NCBI RefSeq assembly: GCF_002338065.1
Contig: NZ_DDHJ01000009.1
Span: 1 to 59,862, forward strand
DNA length: 59,862 nt
From: Pseudomonas sp. UBA1879
GTDB lineage: Bacteria > Pseudomonadota > Gammaproteobacteria > Pseudomonadales > Pseudomonadaceae
Direction: 5' to 3'
The notes below the pieces were generated by a model. It was not told the origin of the DNA and did not search any database. It saw nothing but the letters and a program-made list of their open reading frames with translations. The translations under genes and the position numbers were made by a program. Shown piece after piece: positions 36,315 through 44,819 of this stretch (position 1 is its first letter; every line of letters begins with the position of its first letter).

Positions 36315-37393
36315 AAGCCTCACTGCTCAATAAGCTGGATGTGCTCAGCGACCGATTCGAAGAATTGACCGCGCTGCTTGGCGATGCCGAAGTCATTTCC
36401 GATCAGACCAAATTCCGCGCCTATTCTCGTGAGTACGCGGAAGTCGAGCCGGTGATCCACGCCTACACGCAGCTGCAGAAAGTGCAGAGCGACCTCGAAG
36501 GCGCTCAGGCGCTGCTCAAGGACAGCGACCCGGACATGCGCGAAATGGCGGTCGAGGAAGTGCGCGAGGCCAAGGAGCAACTGGTGGTGCTTGAAGGTGA
36601 GCTGCAAAAAATGCTGCTGCCTAAAGACCCCAACGACGGTCGCAATGTCTTTCTCGAGATTCGCGCAGGCACCGGTGGCGACGAAGCGGCGATTTTTTCA
36701 GGCGACCTGTTCCGCATGTATTCCCGGTATGCCGAGCGTCGAGGCTGGCGGGTGGAAATTCTCTCCGAGAACGAAGGCGAGCACGGCGGCTTCAAGGAAG
36801 TCATCGCCCGTGTCGAGGGGGAAAGTGTCTACGGCAAATTGAAATTCGAGTCCGGCGCACACCGCGTTCAGCGTGTGCCCGAGACCGAGTCCCAGGGCCG
36901 TATTCACACGTCCGCGTGTACCGTGGCCGTTCTGCCCGAGCCTGATGAGCAGCAGGCCATCGAGATCAACCCGGCGGATTTGCGCGTGGACACCTACCGC
37001 TCATCCGGCGCGGGCGGTCAGCATGTGAACAAGACCGATTCGGCGATTCGCATCACCCACTTGCCGACCGGTATTGTCGTTGAGTGTCAGGAGGAGCGTT
37101 CCCAGCACAAGAACCGCGCTCGGGCCATGGCCTGGTTATCGGCCAAGCTCAACGACCAGCAAACCGCTGCGGCGGCCAATGCCATCGCCAGCGAGCGCAA
37201 ATTACTGGTGGGTTCGGGTGACCGTTCCGAGCGTATTCGCACGTACAACTTTCCACAGGGGCGGGTGACGGATCATCGCGTGAACCTGACCTTGTATTCG
37301 CTGGATGAAGTTTTGGCCGGCGGGGTCGATGCAGTGATAGAACCGTTGCTTGCCGAGTATCAGGCAGACCAACTTGCGGCACTGGGTGAGTAA
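36311..37393 (+). CDS. prfA: Peptide chain release factor 1
   Basis: Recognises UAA and UAG stop codons. 360 residues. The GGQ loop is SSGAGGQHVNKTDSAIR and the domain 2 start EIRAGTGGDEAAIF. The codon-reading PxT element appears as PET in VQRVPETESQGR, with its usual context. The adjacent prmC gene encodes the enzyme that methylates the GGQ glutamine; the stop codon of prfA directly abuts the prmC start. Confidence 0.96.
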   Translation: MKASLLNKLDVLSDRFEELTALLGDAEVISDQTKFRAYSREYAEVEPVIHAYTQLQKVQSDLEGAQALLKDSDPDMREMAVEEVREAKEQLVVLEGELQKMLLPKDPNDGRNVFLEIRAGTGGDEAAIFSGDLFRMYSRYAERRGWRVEILSENEGEHGGFKEVIARVEGESVYGKLKFESGAHRVQRVPETESQGRIHTSACTVAVLPEPDEQQAIEINPADLRVDTYRSSGAGGQHVNKTDSAIRITHLPTGIVVECQEERSQHKNRARAMAWLSAKLNDQQTAAAANAIASERKLLVGSGDRSERIRTYNFPQGRVTDHRVNLTLYSLDEVLAGGVDAVIEPLLAEYQADQLAALGE

Positions 37394-38227
37394 ATGACCA
37401 TCATCGCCAGCTTGTTAAGAAACGCAGAACTGCCGGACTCTCCGACAGCCCGTCTGGACGCTGAATTGCTGTTGGCTGCTGCCCTGGGCAAGCCGCGCAG
37501 CTTTTTGCACACCTGGCCGGAGCGCATCGTCAGCACCGAAGCCGCACAGGCATTCGATGGCTACTTGCAGCGTCGGCGCACCGGCGAGCCCGTGGCGTAT
37601 ATTTTGGGCCAGCAGGGTTTCTGGAATATCGACCTTGAAGTGGCGACGCACACGCTGATTCCTCGTCCCGAAACCGAAATGCTGGTGGAAACCGCGTTGG
37701 AGTTGCTGCCGGGGGCAATTCCCCATCGTTTGCTTGACCTCGGCACTGGCACCGGCGCCATCGCGCTGTCGCTGGCCAAGGACCGTCCACAGTGGGGCGT
37801 CACGGCGGTGGATCGGGTGGAACAGGCGGTTGACCTTGCCGAGCGCAATCGACAGCGCCTGCATCTGGACAACGCCAATGTGCTGCTGAGCCATTGGTTC
37901 AGCGCCGTGGAAGGCCAGCGTTTCGACCTGATTCTCAGCAACCCTCCTTATATAGCGTCCAACGACCCGCATCTGGTGGAAGGCGACGTACGTTTCGAGC
38001 CGAGCAGCGCCCTGGTCTCAGGCACCGACGGTCTCGACGACCTGCGATTGATCGTGTCACAGGCTCCGGCGTATCTGGAGCCAGGGGGCTGGCTGTTGCT
38101 GGAACATGGCTACGATCAAGGGGCGGCGGTGCGGGATCTGCTGAACACCTACGGTTTCGAACAGATCCAGACCCGCCGTGATCTGGGCGATCACGAACGC
38201 ATCACGTTCGGGCGCGTGCCGTGCTGA
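37394..38227 (+). CDS. prmC: Release factor glutamine methyltransferase
   Basis: N5-methylates the GGQ glutamine of RF1 and RF2 with SAM. 277 residues. The N-terminal helical substrate-binding part is followed by motif I LLDLGTGTGAIALSLA and the catalytic NPPY in LILSNPPYIAS. The start abuts prfA and the last codons overlap the GTG of moeB by seven bases. Confidence 0.95.
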   Translation: MTIIASLLRNAELPDSPTARLDAELLLAAALGKPRSFLHTWPERIVSTEAAQAFDGYLQRRRTGEPVAYILGQQGFWNIDLEVATHTLIPRPETEMLVETALELLPGAIPHRLLDLGTGTGAIALSLAKDRPQWGVTAVDRVEQAVDLAERNRQRLHLDNANVLLSHWFSAVEGQRFDLILSNPPYIASNDPHLVEGDVRFEPSSALVSGTDGLDDLRLIVSQAPAYLEPGGWLLLEHGYDQGAAVRDLLNTYGFEQIQTRRDLGDHERITFGRVPC

Positions 38228-38976
38228 CCGATGACGAGCTGCTGCGCTACAGCCGGCAGATTCTGCTGCAACAGGTCGATATCGAAGGCCAGTTGCGCCT
38301 CAAGCAAAGCCGGGCGCTGATCGTCGGCGTGGGCGGGTTGGGTTCGCCAGTGGCGTTGTACTTGGCCGCTGCCGGCGTCGGGGAGTTGCATCTTGCGGAC
38401 TTCGACACAGTCGACCTGACCAATCTGCAACGCCAGATCATCCACGACACTCACAGCGTCGGCCAAAGCAAGGTCGATTCGGCGATGGCTCGGCTGGCTG
38501 CGATCAACCCGCAGGTCAAACAGGTGCCTCATCGTGTGGCGCTGGACGAAGACTCGCTGGCCGCGGCAGTCGAGGCCGTGGATCTGGTGCTCGACTGCTC
38601 CGACAACTTCACCACCCGCGAAGCGGTCAATGCGGCGTGCGTCGCCGCGCGCAAACCGTTGGTGAGCGGCGCGGCCATTCGTTTCGACGGGCAATTATCG
38701 GTGTTCGACCCGCGCCGCGCCGAGAGTCCGTGTTACCACTGTTTATATGGGCATGGCAGCGAAAGCGAACTGACGTGCAGCGAAGCCGGTGTCATCGGGC
38801 CGCTGGTAGGGCTGGTCGGCAGCCTCCAGGCCCTTGAGGCGCTAAAATTGTTGGCCGGTTTCGGTGAGCCAATGGTGGGGCGACTGTTGTTGATCGATGC
38901 GTTGGGCACGCGATTCCGTGAGCTGAAAGTCAAACGTGATCCAGGTTGCAGCGTATGCGGTGCAACCCATGGCTAG
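38221..38976 (+). CDS. moeB: MoeB/HesA/ThiF-family adenylyltransferase
   Basis: E1-like enzyme that adenylates the C-terminal Gly-Gly of a ubiquitin-fold sulfur carrier, probably MoaD in molybdopterin synthesis (ThiF-like roles are possible). 251 residues from a GTG inside prmC. It has the nucleotide-binding GVGGLGSPVALYLAAAG, then the conserved DFDTVDLTNLQRQI. Two CxxC zinc pairs are present (CYHC and CSVC near the end). The terminal half lacks a rhodanese domain, as expected for bacterial MoeB. Confidence 0.9.
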   Translation: MLTDDELLRYSRQILLQQVDIEGQLRLKQSRALIVGVGGLGSPVALYLAAAGVGELHLADFDTVDLTNLQRQIIHDTHSVGQSKVDSAMARLAAINPQVKQVPHRVALDEDSLAAAVEAVDLVLDCSDNFTTREAVNAACVAARKPLVSGAAIRFDGQLSVFDPRRAESPCYHCLYGHGSESELTCSEAGVIGPLVGLVGSLQALEALKLLAGFGEPMVGRLLLIDALGTRFRELKVKRDPGCSVCGATHG

Positions 38977-38987
38977 AACGGTCGAGC

Positions 38988-39788
38988 ATGGCTAGAGACA
39001 GCGACGCGCCTGTAGGGGTGTTCGATTCCGGTGTCGGCGGCCTGTCGGTGCTTGGCGAGATTCACCAACTGCTGCCCAACGAATCGCTCCTGTACGTCGC
39101 TGATTGCGGGCATATCCCCTACGGTGAGAAGACGCCGGAATTCATTCGCCAGCGTTGTATCAATATCGCCGAGTTTTTTCACGAACAGGGCGCAAAAGCG
39201 CTCGTGATCGCGTGTAATACCGCGACCGTGGCCGGTGTCGCCGATTTGCGTCAGCGCTACCCCGACTGGCCTTTGGTTGGTATGGAGCCTGCGGTCAAGC
39301 CGGCGGCCGCCGCGACCCGAAGCGGCGTCGTCGGCGTGCTGGCCACTACTGGCACGTTGCAAAGCGCTAAGTTTGCAGCCTTGCTCGACCGGTTTGCCGC
39401 CGACGTGCAGGTGATCACGCAGCCTTGTCCCGGTCTGGTGGAGCTGATCGAAACCGGCGACTTGGTAAGCCCGGTCATTCGCCAGTTATTGCAAGGCTAT
39501 GTGGAGCCCTTGCTGGCAGCGGGTTGCGACACCATCATCCTCGGTTGCACTCACTATCCCTTCCTGAAGCCGCTGCTGCGCGAGATGATTCCGGCGTCGA
39601 TCACCCTGATCGACACCGGAGCTGCGGTAGCGCGTCAGCTTCAGCGGTTGCTCAGTCAACGCGACCTCCTCGCCAGTGGCAGACCCCGGCCCACTCAGTT
39701 CTGGACGAGCGGAAGTCCGGATAATTTCAGAAACATCCTACCGTTACTATGGAAAAAATCTGACAGTGTGCGAAGCTTCGTCTCGTGA
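38988..39788 (+). CDS. murI: Glutamate racemase
   Basis: Makes D-glutamate for peptidoglycan. 266 residues from the ATG at 38988 (MARDSDAPVGVFD); an upstream frame inside moeB is not used. The active-site acid and cysteine pairs are visible: FDSGVGGLSVL, IACNTATVAG (first Cys) and ILGCTHYPFL (second Cys, followed by His). It lies 11 bases after moeB and ends the coupled run. Confidence 0.95.
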   Translation: MARDSDAPVGVFDSGVGGLSVLGEIHQLLPNESLLYVADCGHIPYGEKTPEFIRQRCINIAEFFHEQGAKALVIACNTATVAGVADLRQRYPDWPLVGMEPAVKPAAAATRSGVVGVLATTGTLQSAKFAALLDRFAADVQVITQPCPGLVELIETGDLVSPVIRQLLQGYVEPLLAAGCDTIILGCTHYPFLKPLLREMIPASITLIDTGAAVARQLQRLLSQRDLLASGRPRPTQFWTSGSPDNFRNILPLLWKKSDSVRSFVS

Positions 39789-39901
39789 AAAAAACGTGAA
39801 ATGCGCCTGTCAGCGCTGAACTTATGCTCACCGGCAGATTTCTATAGCCAGTCTGTTGATACAAGAAATTTCTAACTGCATTCATTAATAGGATGTTTCA
39901 G

Positions 39902-40420
39902 ATGAAGCGACTGTTGTGTTTGGCTGCGATTGCGGCCGCGTTGTCGGGGCAAAGTGCGATTGCACAAGCAGATGGGGTTGAGTTCTCGGTGGGGCACACC
40001 GGCGAATCGACGATGACCTATCGTTTGGGCGCGCAGTTTGATTGGGACAAAAGCTGGTGGCAGACCAGTGTCGGTCGTTTGACCGGTTACTGGAGCGGCG
40101 CTTACACCTATTGGGAAGGTGACAAGAACGCGAGCAACAACAGCCTGTCGTTCTCCCCGGTTTTCGTTTATGAATTCGCGGGCGACAGCGTCAAGCCCTA
40201 CGTTGAGGCCGGTATCGGCGCCGCCGTTTTTCAGCGCACCGAAGTTGAAGGCAACAAACTGGGCAGCGCGTTCCAGTTCGAAGATCGCTTGGGCTTCGGT
40301 CTGCGTTTCGCCGGTGGTCACGAAGTCGGCCTGCGTGCCACTCACTACTCCAACGGCGGCATGACCACCAACAACGATGGTATCGAAAGCTACGCCATCC
40401 ATTACACGATGCCGTTCTAA
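39902..40420 (+). CDS. pagL: PagL, lipid A 3-O-deacylase
   Basis: Outer-membrane beta-barrel that removes the 3-O-linked acyl chain of lipid A, lowering endotoxicity. 172 residues from the ATG at 39902 with AGGATGTTTCAG upstream. Signal peptide about 22 residues (ending AIAQADG). Catalytic triad by family: His148, Ser150 (THYSNGG) and Glu162 (GIESYAIHY). Subtracting 22 gives 126, 128 and 140, the known mature numbering. The terminal aromatic Phe fits BAM-dependent assembly. Confidence 0.93.
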   Translation: MKRLLCLAAIAAALSGQSAIAQADGVEFSVGHTGESTMTYRLGAQFDWDKSWWQTSVGRLTGYWSGAYTYWEGDKNASNNSLSFSPVFVYEFAGDSVKPYVEAGIGAAVFQRTEVEGNKLGSAFQFEDRLGFGLRFAGGHEVGLRATHYSNGGMTTNNDGIESYAIHYTMPF

Positions 40421-40441
40421 CTACCGTTCGATCGTCACTGA

Positions 40442-40560
40442 CTGTAGGCGCGTGGCTTGTCCCGCGATCTGCTGCGAAGCGGCAGCGAACCGGCCAACGC
40501 AGTGTGTATGACACGCTGTGGATGGACCCCGCCGATCGCGAGACAGCCATGCTCCTACAG
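40442..40560. repeat. REPIN-like inverted repeat
   Basis: CTGTAGGCGCGTGGCTTGTC at the left end and its approximate inverse (GAGACAGCCATGCTCCTACAG) at the right end, about 70 bases apart, with CGCGATC at both inner ends. It lies in the gap between pagL and the convergent YkgJ-type gene. Confidence 0.55.
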
Positions 40561-40574
40561 TTGACGAGCGCTGT

Positions 40575-40889
40575 TCACACATACGCCGTTGCAATCCCTT
40601 CCCGCTCGGTGATGCATTCCGGCGAACCCATCTCGAATTCTCTGCAAATCAGCGGCCTACGGTCGTAGATCGTGCAGCGCATGGAGTCGCGGTCCAGCGC
40701 CGCGCACCAGCCATCGTCCAGACGCAACATAACCTCGCCACCCCAATCGTCAGTATCCATGAAGCGTTCAGGCACGCCCGTGTCGGTGATCAGCATCACT
40801 TCCAATTGACAGCAGCAGGCCGCACAGGTCGAGCACGTGACCGAAGGCTCGGGCTCGGCGGGGAGTTGAAGCAGAGGGATGACAGTCAT
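40575..40889 (-). CDS. YkgJ-family cysteine-cluster protein
   Basis: 104-residue protein with the Cys pattern of the YkgJ/UPF0153 family, which probably binds zinc or an iron-sulfur centre: CSTCAACCCQLEV near residue 19, CAALDRDSMRCTIYDRRPLIC in the middle and a late CIT. The function is unknown. It is the last gene on the minus strand before the photolyase gene, 105 bases away; I see no own promoter clearly. Confidence 0.78.
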   Translation of the reverse strand: MTVIPLLQLPAEPEPSVTCSTCAACCCQLEVMLITDTGVPERFMDTDDWGGEVMLRLDDGWCAALDRDSMRCTIYDRRPLICREFEMGSPECITEREGIATAYV

Positions 40890-40994
40890 GGGCCGCAGTG
40901 TAATGCAGCGAACGGTGCGCCGGGGGCTGCTCTGACGGACGCTGGTCTCATGCTAGCAACGTCCGCAAAGCGCCGGGCGTAATCGCGCAAGGCT

Positions 40995-42440
40995 TCATTC
41001 ATGCGCCTGCGTCTCTGCTTGTCGGTGGGGCAGGGATTTGAATGCGGTGAGTGCGCGCTCGCGGCTGTCTTTGAGGTCGACTATCGGCGTCGGGTAGCCC
41101 TCGACGCCGAATAACCCGCCCAAGGAAGACGGGTTATGAACGTCGCGTTTGCTCAGGTCTTTCAGCTCGGGCACCCAATATTTGATGAACAGACCTTGCG
41201 GGTCGAACCGCTCAGACTGGTTCAATGGGTTGAAAATCCGGAAATACGGGGACGAGTCAGTGCCTGTCGACGAACTCCACTGCCAACCGCCATTGTTCGA
41301 CGCCAGATCCCCGTCAATCAGGTGCTGCATGAAAAATCGCTCGCCCTCTCGCCAATCGAGCAGAAGGTTTTTGGTGAAGAACATTGCCACGATCATGCGC
41401 AGGCGGTTGTGCATCCAGCCTGTGTTCAGCAGCTGACGCATCGCCGCATCGACGATGGGAATTCCGGTGCGACCCTGTTGCCAGGCTTCCAGATCCTTTG
41501 GAGCGCGCCGCCATTTCAACGCCTCGGTTTCAGGGCGGAACGCACGGTGGCGAGAGACCCGAGGGAAGCCGACCAGCACGTGTTTGTAAAACTCGCGCCA
41601 CAGCAGCTCGTTGATCCAGGTGACCGAGCCGACGTTGCCGGTTTCGAACTCGCCGTTGTTGCTGCGCAGGGCAGCGTGCAGGCATTGGCGGGGCGAAATC
41701 ACACCCGCCGCCAAGTATGCGGACAGCTGGCTGGTGCCGGGTTTGGCCGGGAAGTCGCGCTCGTCGTTGTAGTAATGCACCTGGTCGTCGGTGAAGTGTT
41801 CAAGACGCTTGCGCGCCTCATCCTCGCCTGCTGGCCACAGCTTGCGAATGGTGTCGGAGGGCGTCGCAAAACCCTTCACATGATCGGGCACGGCATCGCT
41901 TTTGACGTGCAGCGCGGACTGCTTCGTGGGCAGGCGAATCACCGACGGCATGGAGTGGTGCATGCGCTGGTAACAGACTTTTCGAAACTGGGTGTAGACC
42001 TTGAAGTAGCCACCGGTCTTGGTCAGCACGCTTCCTGGCGGGAAAAACAACTGATCGAGATGACGTGTAAAGCCGATGCTGTGCTTGTCCAGCTCGGCTT
42101 TGACGGCCCTGTCACGATTGTCTTCATTGACGCCGTATTCCTCGTTGACGTGCACATGCTCGATGTCATGGGCCTTGCACAGATTCAACAACGCTTTCGG
42201 GGCTTTGCCCCAGGTGTCGGCGTGAACAATCAGCAGCGGCACATTGAGGGCGCTCAACGCCTGCTTCAGCACCGCCAGATTGCGCAGCCAGAAGTCGACT
42301 TTGTTGGGCGAATCATCATGGCTCTGCCACTGCGCAGGGCTGATCGTGTACACGGCCAGCGTCGGTCCCTGCTTCATGGCAGCGCTCAAGGCCGTGTTGT
42401 CGTGTACGCGAAGGTCGGTGCGCAGCCAGATCAATTGCAT
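40995..42440 (-). CDS. phrB: Class I CPD photolyase
   Basis: Repairs UV-induced cyclobutane pyrimidine dimers using blue light and FADH-. 481 residues from the ATG at 42440 (MQLIWLRTDLRVHDN); an ATG three codons earlier is possible. The N-terminal photolyase domain binds the antenna. The C-terminal FAD domain contains WINELLWREFYKHVL, GRTGIPIVDAAMRQL, TGWMHNRLRMIVA and the terminal WQWSSSTGTDSSPYFRIFNP. It is the third gene of a DUF523-merR-phrB operon. Confidence 0.94.
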   Translation of the reverse strand: MQLIWLRTDLRVHDNTALSAAMKQGPTLAVYTISPAQWQSHDDSPNKVDFWLRNLAVLKQALSALNVPLLIVHADTWGKAPKALLNLCKAHDIEHVHVNEEYGVNEDNRDRAVKAELDKHSIGFTRHLDQLFFPPGSVLTKTGGYFKVYTQFRKVCYQRMHHSMPSVIRLPTKQSALHVKSDAVPDHVKGFATPSDTIRKLWPAGEDEARKRLEHFTDDQVHYYNDERDFPAKPGTSQLSAYLAAGVISPRQCLHAALRSNNGEFETGNVGSVTWINELLWREFYKHVLVGFPRVSRHRAFRPETEALKWRRAPKDLEAWQQGRTGIPIVDAAMRQLLNTGWMHNRLRMIVAMFFTKNLLLDWREGERFFMQHLIDGDLASNNGGWQWSSSTGTDSSPYFRIFNPLNQSERFDPQGLFIKYWVPELKDLSKRDVHNPSSLGGLFGVEGYPTPIVDLKDSRERALTAFKSLPHRQAETQAHE

Positions 42441-42452
42441 GCTGTTCAATCC

Positions 42453-43382
42453 TTAAATGAGGTCCAGACGTTGCAGGGCGGTCTGGGCAGTCAAGGGGTC
42501 TTCGGCCAGGGTCAGTCCGTGAATCTCACTGACAGACCCGGACAACTCGGCCGAATGGATGCGCACCGACGGGCCTACGATCAATTTCGGGCAGTCGATG
42601 CTGTTGAGCAGTCGCGGCAGCTGGCTCAGGTTCAACGGTTTGCTGGAATACAGCAGCACCGCGCGCGGCTTCAGGTGTTCGCACGCCAGGCTCAACTCCC
42701 CTGACGGCACCGGCCAGTCGAAAACTTCCACAGGGCAATCGGCGCTGCTGACGAGCCACGCGGTCAGCCACAGATGCGGCTCCAGCGGCACGTCGGACTG
42801 ATTGATCAGCAACAGCGGGGCGCCGCTGACTTGACGATTGTTGTGGTAGAGGCGCGCGCCGAATTTGCTGCGCAACCAGGAGTAGAAAAATACCCGCTCC
42901 AATTGCGTGCCGAACTGGCCCTGCCAGCGCTGTTCCAGGTTCGCGAGCAACGGCAGCAGCAATTGTTCACAGAGAGTGCGCGGCGGATAAAGCGACATGG
43001 CCTGATTGAGCGTGTCGTCCAGGCGCCGCTCGGACAATGTGGTGATCGCCTGCAGCAACGTCTGCCGCAGCTGATCCCAGTCGTTCTCGAGGCTTGGCGG
43101 CGGTGGCTGCTGATGATCGATCAACTGCTTGACCTGACTGACCGACACGCCCCGGTTGAGCCAGGTGAGGATCGTCAACACCCTGTCTACATGGGCCGTG
43201 CTGTACAAGCGGTGGCCCTTGGGGGTGCGATGGGGAACGATCAGGCCGTACCGACGTTCCCAGGCACGCAGTGTGACCGCGTTCACACCGGTCAGACGGG
43301 CCACTTCGCGAATCGGTAGCCAGCCTTCTTCAAGGGCGTGGGCGTAGTCCTGCGTGTCGTTCAGCAATTCATGTTCTTTCAT
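42453..43382 (-). CDS. MerR-family regulator, LitR/CarH-like (class II)
   Basis: 309 residues. The MerR helix-turn-helix at 22-90 (PIREVARLTGVNAVTLRAWE, RRYGL, GHRLYS) is followed by the CarH-type four-helix and Rossmann B12-binding fold. In true B12 photoreceptors a Trp and a Glu-His pair cap the cofactor and an ExHxxG motif supplies the lower ligand. Here W153 and E162 are present but the following residue is Arg163. E201 and H203 exist, but Gly is replaced (EPHLWL). This fits class II LitR proteins, reported in P. putida not to bind B12 and to act with a LOV photoreceptor. Coupled to phrB. Confidence 0.78.
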   Translation of the reverse strand: MKEHELLNDTQDYAHALEEGWLPIREVARLTGVNAVTLRAWERRYGLIVPHRTPKGHRLYSTAHVDRVLTILTWLNRGVSVSQVKQLIDHQQPPPPSLENDWDQLRQTLLQAITTLSERRLDDTLNQAMSLYPPRTLCEQLLLPLLANLEQRWQGQFGTQLERVFFYSWLRSKFGARLYHNNRQVSGAPLLLINQSDVPLEPHLWLTAWLVSSADCPVEVFDWPVPSGELSLACEHLKPRAVLLYSSKPLNLSQLPRLLNSIDCPKLIVGPSVRIHSAELSGSVSEIHGLTLAEDPLTAQTALQRLDLI

Positions 43383-43385
43383 GGT

Positions 43386-44366
43386 TTAAATGGCATTACG
43401 CAGGCTGAGGTTTTCCGGATGCGGTTGCAGGTACACCTGTAGTGCGATGTAGGGGTCCGGGTGTTGGCGGAAGTGATGCTTGAGCAGCGTCAGCGGTACT
43501 ACCAGCGGCACAATGCCCTGGCGGTATTGACCGATGACGGTCTGGATTTCCTGCTTGTCGGCCGTGCTGATGGTTTCGCGCAAATACCCACAGATGTGTT
43601 GCAGCACATTGGTGTGAGTGCGGCGTGTAGCCGGTTTTTTCAGGGCGCTCATCAGGTCGCTGAAATAGCGCGGCGCGATGTCGTTGGGATCGCCGCGGCC
43701 TATATTGCCCAGCAAATTGCCCAACGCCTTGTACTGGATCGGGTCGTTGGCCATCAGCTGGTATTTGTAACGGGAATGGAATTCGGTGAGCGCGCGGCGG
43801 GTCACGCCTACCTTGACCAATTGTTGCCAGGCGGCGTAGGCGTAGACGCGGGTGATGAAGTTCTCGCGCAGCACCGGATCGTTCAGACGGCCGTCTTCTT
43901 CCACCGGGAGATTGGGATGACGGGCGCAAAAAGCCTGGGCGTAGATCCCGCGACCGCCCGCATCGAACGGCGCCCCGTTATCGCGATAAACCTTGACGCG
44001 TTCCAGTCCGCAGGAGGGCGATTTCTGCATGAAGATATAGCCGCAGATGTCACTCATTTCCTCAGCCATATGCGCGCCGTAGTCGGCCAGCGGTTGAGTC
44101 ACGTTCAAGTCAGCACGGACGGAACCCACCGCCTGCGGGTGTTCCGGGTCTCCTACCAGCCGAATCGCCTCGCGAGGAATGCCCATGCCGATCGCCACTT
44201 CAGGGCACGCGGGAACAAAATCGAAATACTCATGAAGCGCGCGGGTGAGCAGATGCGATTCCTTATGCCCGCCGTTGTATCGAACCTCGACGCCCATCAG
44301 GCAAGCGCTGACGCCGAGTTTCGGTTTGGGTGATTGCTCCGGCGGTTGATGGGCGGGTGTAGACAT
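43386..44366 (-). CDS. DUF523 and DUF1722 protein
   Basis: 326 residues from the ATG at 44366. The N-terminal DUF523 domain (about 1-150) contains KLGVSACLMGVEVRYNGGHK, ACPEVAIGMGIPR and the Cys motif QKSPSCGLERVKVY. The C-terminal DUF1722 (YbgA-type) domain, about 190-315, contains EFHSRYKYQLMANDP. The function is unknown; a sulfur or iron-sulfur role is suggested by the conserved Cys residues. Its promoter carries four TGTACA boxes, and merR and phrB follow within 12 bases, so it is probably light induced. Confidence 0.83.
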   Translation of the reverse strand: MSTPAHQPPEQSPKPKLGVSACLMGVEVRYNGGHKESHLLTRALHEYFDFVPACPEVAIGMGIPREAIRLVGDPEHPQAVGSVRADLNVTQPLADYGAHMAEEMSDICGYIFMQKSPSCGLERVKVYRDNGAPFDAGGRGIYAQAFCARHPNLPVEEDGRLNDPVLRENFITRVYAYAAWQQLVKVGVTRRALTEFHSRYKYQLMANDPIQYKALGNLLGNIGRGDPNDIAPRYFSDLMSALKKPATRRTHTNVLQHICGYLRETISTADKQEIQTVIGQYRQGIVPLVVPLTLLKHHFRQHPDPYIALQVYLQPHPENLSLRNAI

Positions 44367-44389
44367 GGGCAAACCTCAATGAACTTTCT

Positions 44390-44464
44390 TGTACAGACTG
44401 ACAACGCTGTACAACGTGTGTTCATCATAGATTTGGTCTTGTACAAGTCAAATCAATTTGTACA
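44390..44464 (-). promoter_or_regulatory. Promoter of the DUF523-merR-phrB operon with four TGTACA boxes
   Basis: TGTACA occurs at 44390-44395, 44408-44413, 44440-44445 and 44459-44464. The first pair is 12 bases apart, the second 13. On the minus strand a good promoter, TTGACT (44451-44446) and TATGAT (44429-44424) with a 16-base spacer, has one box in the spacer and one directly upstream; the other pair overlaps and follows the transcription start. This is what a MerR/LitR-type autoregulated promoter would look like. Confidence 0.75.
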
Positions 44465-44477
44465 AGTATCGACCGCC

Positions 44478-44565
44478 TGTAGAAGTGAGCTTGCTTGCGA
44501 TGCGTCATTTAGGGCGCCGCGTTGAGAGCTCAGCTGACGTCATGGCGAGCTAGCTCACTCCGACA
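44478..44565. repeat. Degenerate REPIN
   Basis: The left arm TGTAGAAGTGAGCTTGCTTG and the inverted right arm GCGAGCTAGCTCACTCC lie about 40 bases apart, between the light operon promoter and the TIGR02450 gene. Confidence 0.5.
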
Positions 44566-44603
44566 CAGCATGACGCACTTCAATCGGTCGGAAAGGAAGC
44601 CGA

Positions 44604-44819
44604 TCACTTCCAGCCCATCAACCAGCGTTCGCCGTCCTGCAAGGCCTGCCAAGCCAAACGCTCGCTGCGTTTAGTCAGCACTGCCTGAAGTTCGATTTCC
44701 AGCACCGTACCCTCTTCATCGCGGAAGAGTTCAGTCACCAGAAAGTGTTTTTCGCGGTGGAGAGGATGGGCTGCTGTCCATTTCGACAGCAGCAATTTGC
44801 GCGGGTTGAGGCGGTTCAC
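44604..44819 (-). CDS. Small Trp-rich protein, TIGR02450 family
   Basis: 71 residues starting at a GTG that overlaps the preceding stop (GTGA). It begins VNRLNPRKLLLSKWTAAHPL and carries the family hallmark SKWTA plus EKHFLVTELF and two further Trp residues near the end. The function is unknown; the family often neighbours photolyase or cryptochrome genes in marine and Pseudomonas genomes, as I recall. It is coupled to the FAD oxidoreductase upstream. Confidence 0.72.
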   Translation of the reverse strand: MNRLNPRKLLLSKWTAAHPLHREKHFLVTELFRDEEGTVLEIELQAVLTKRSERLAWQALQDGERWLMGWK

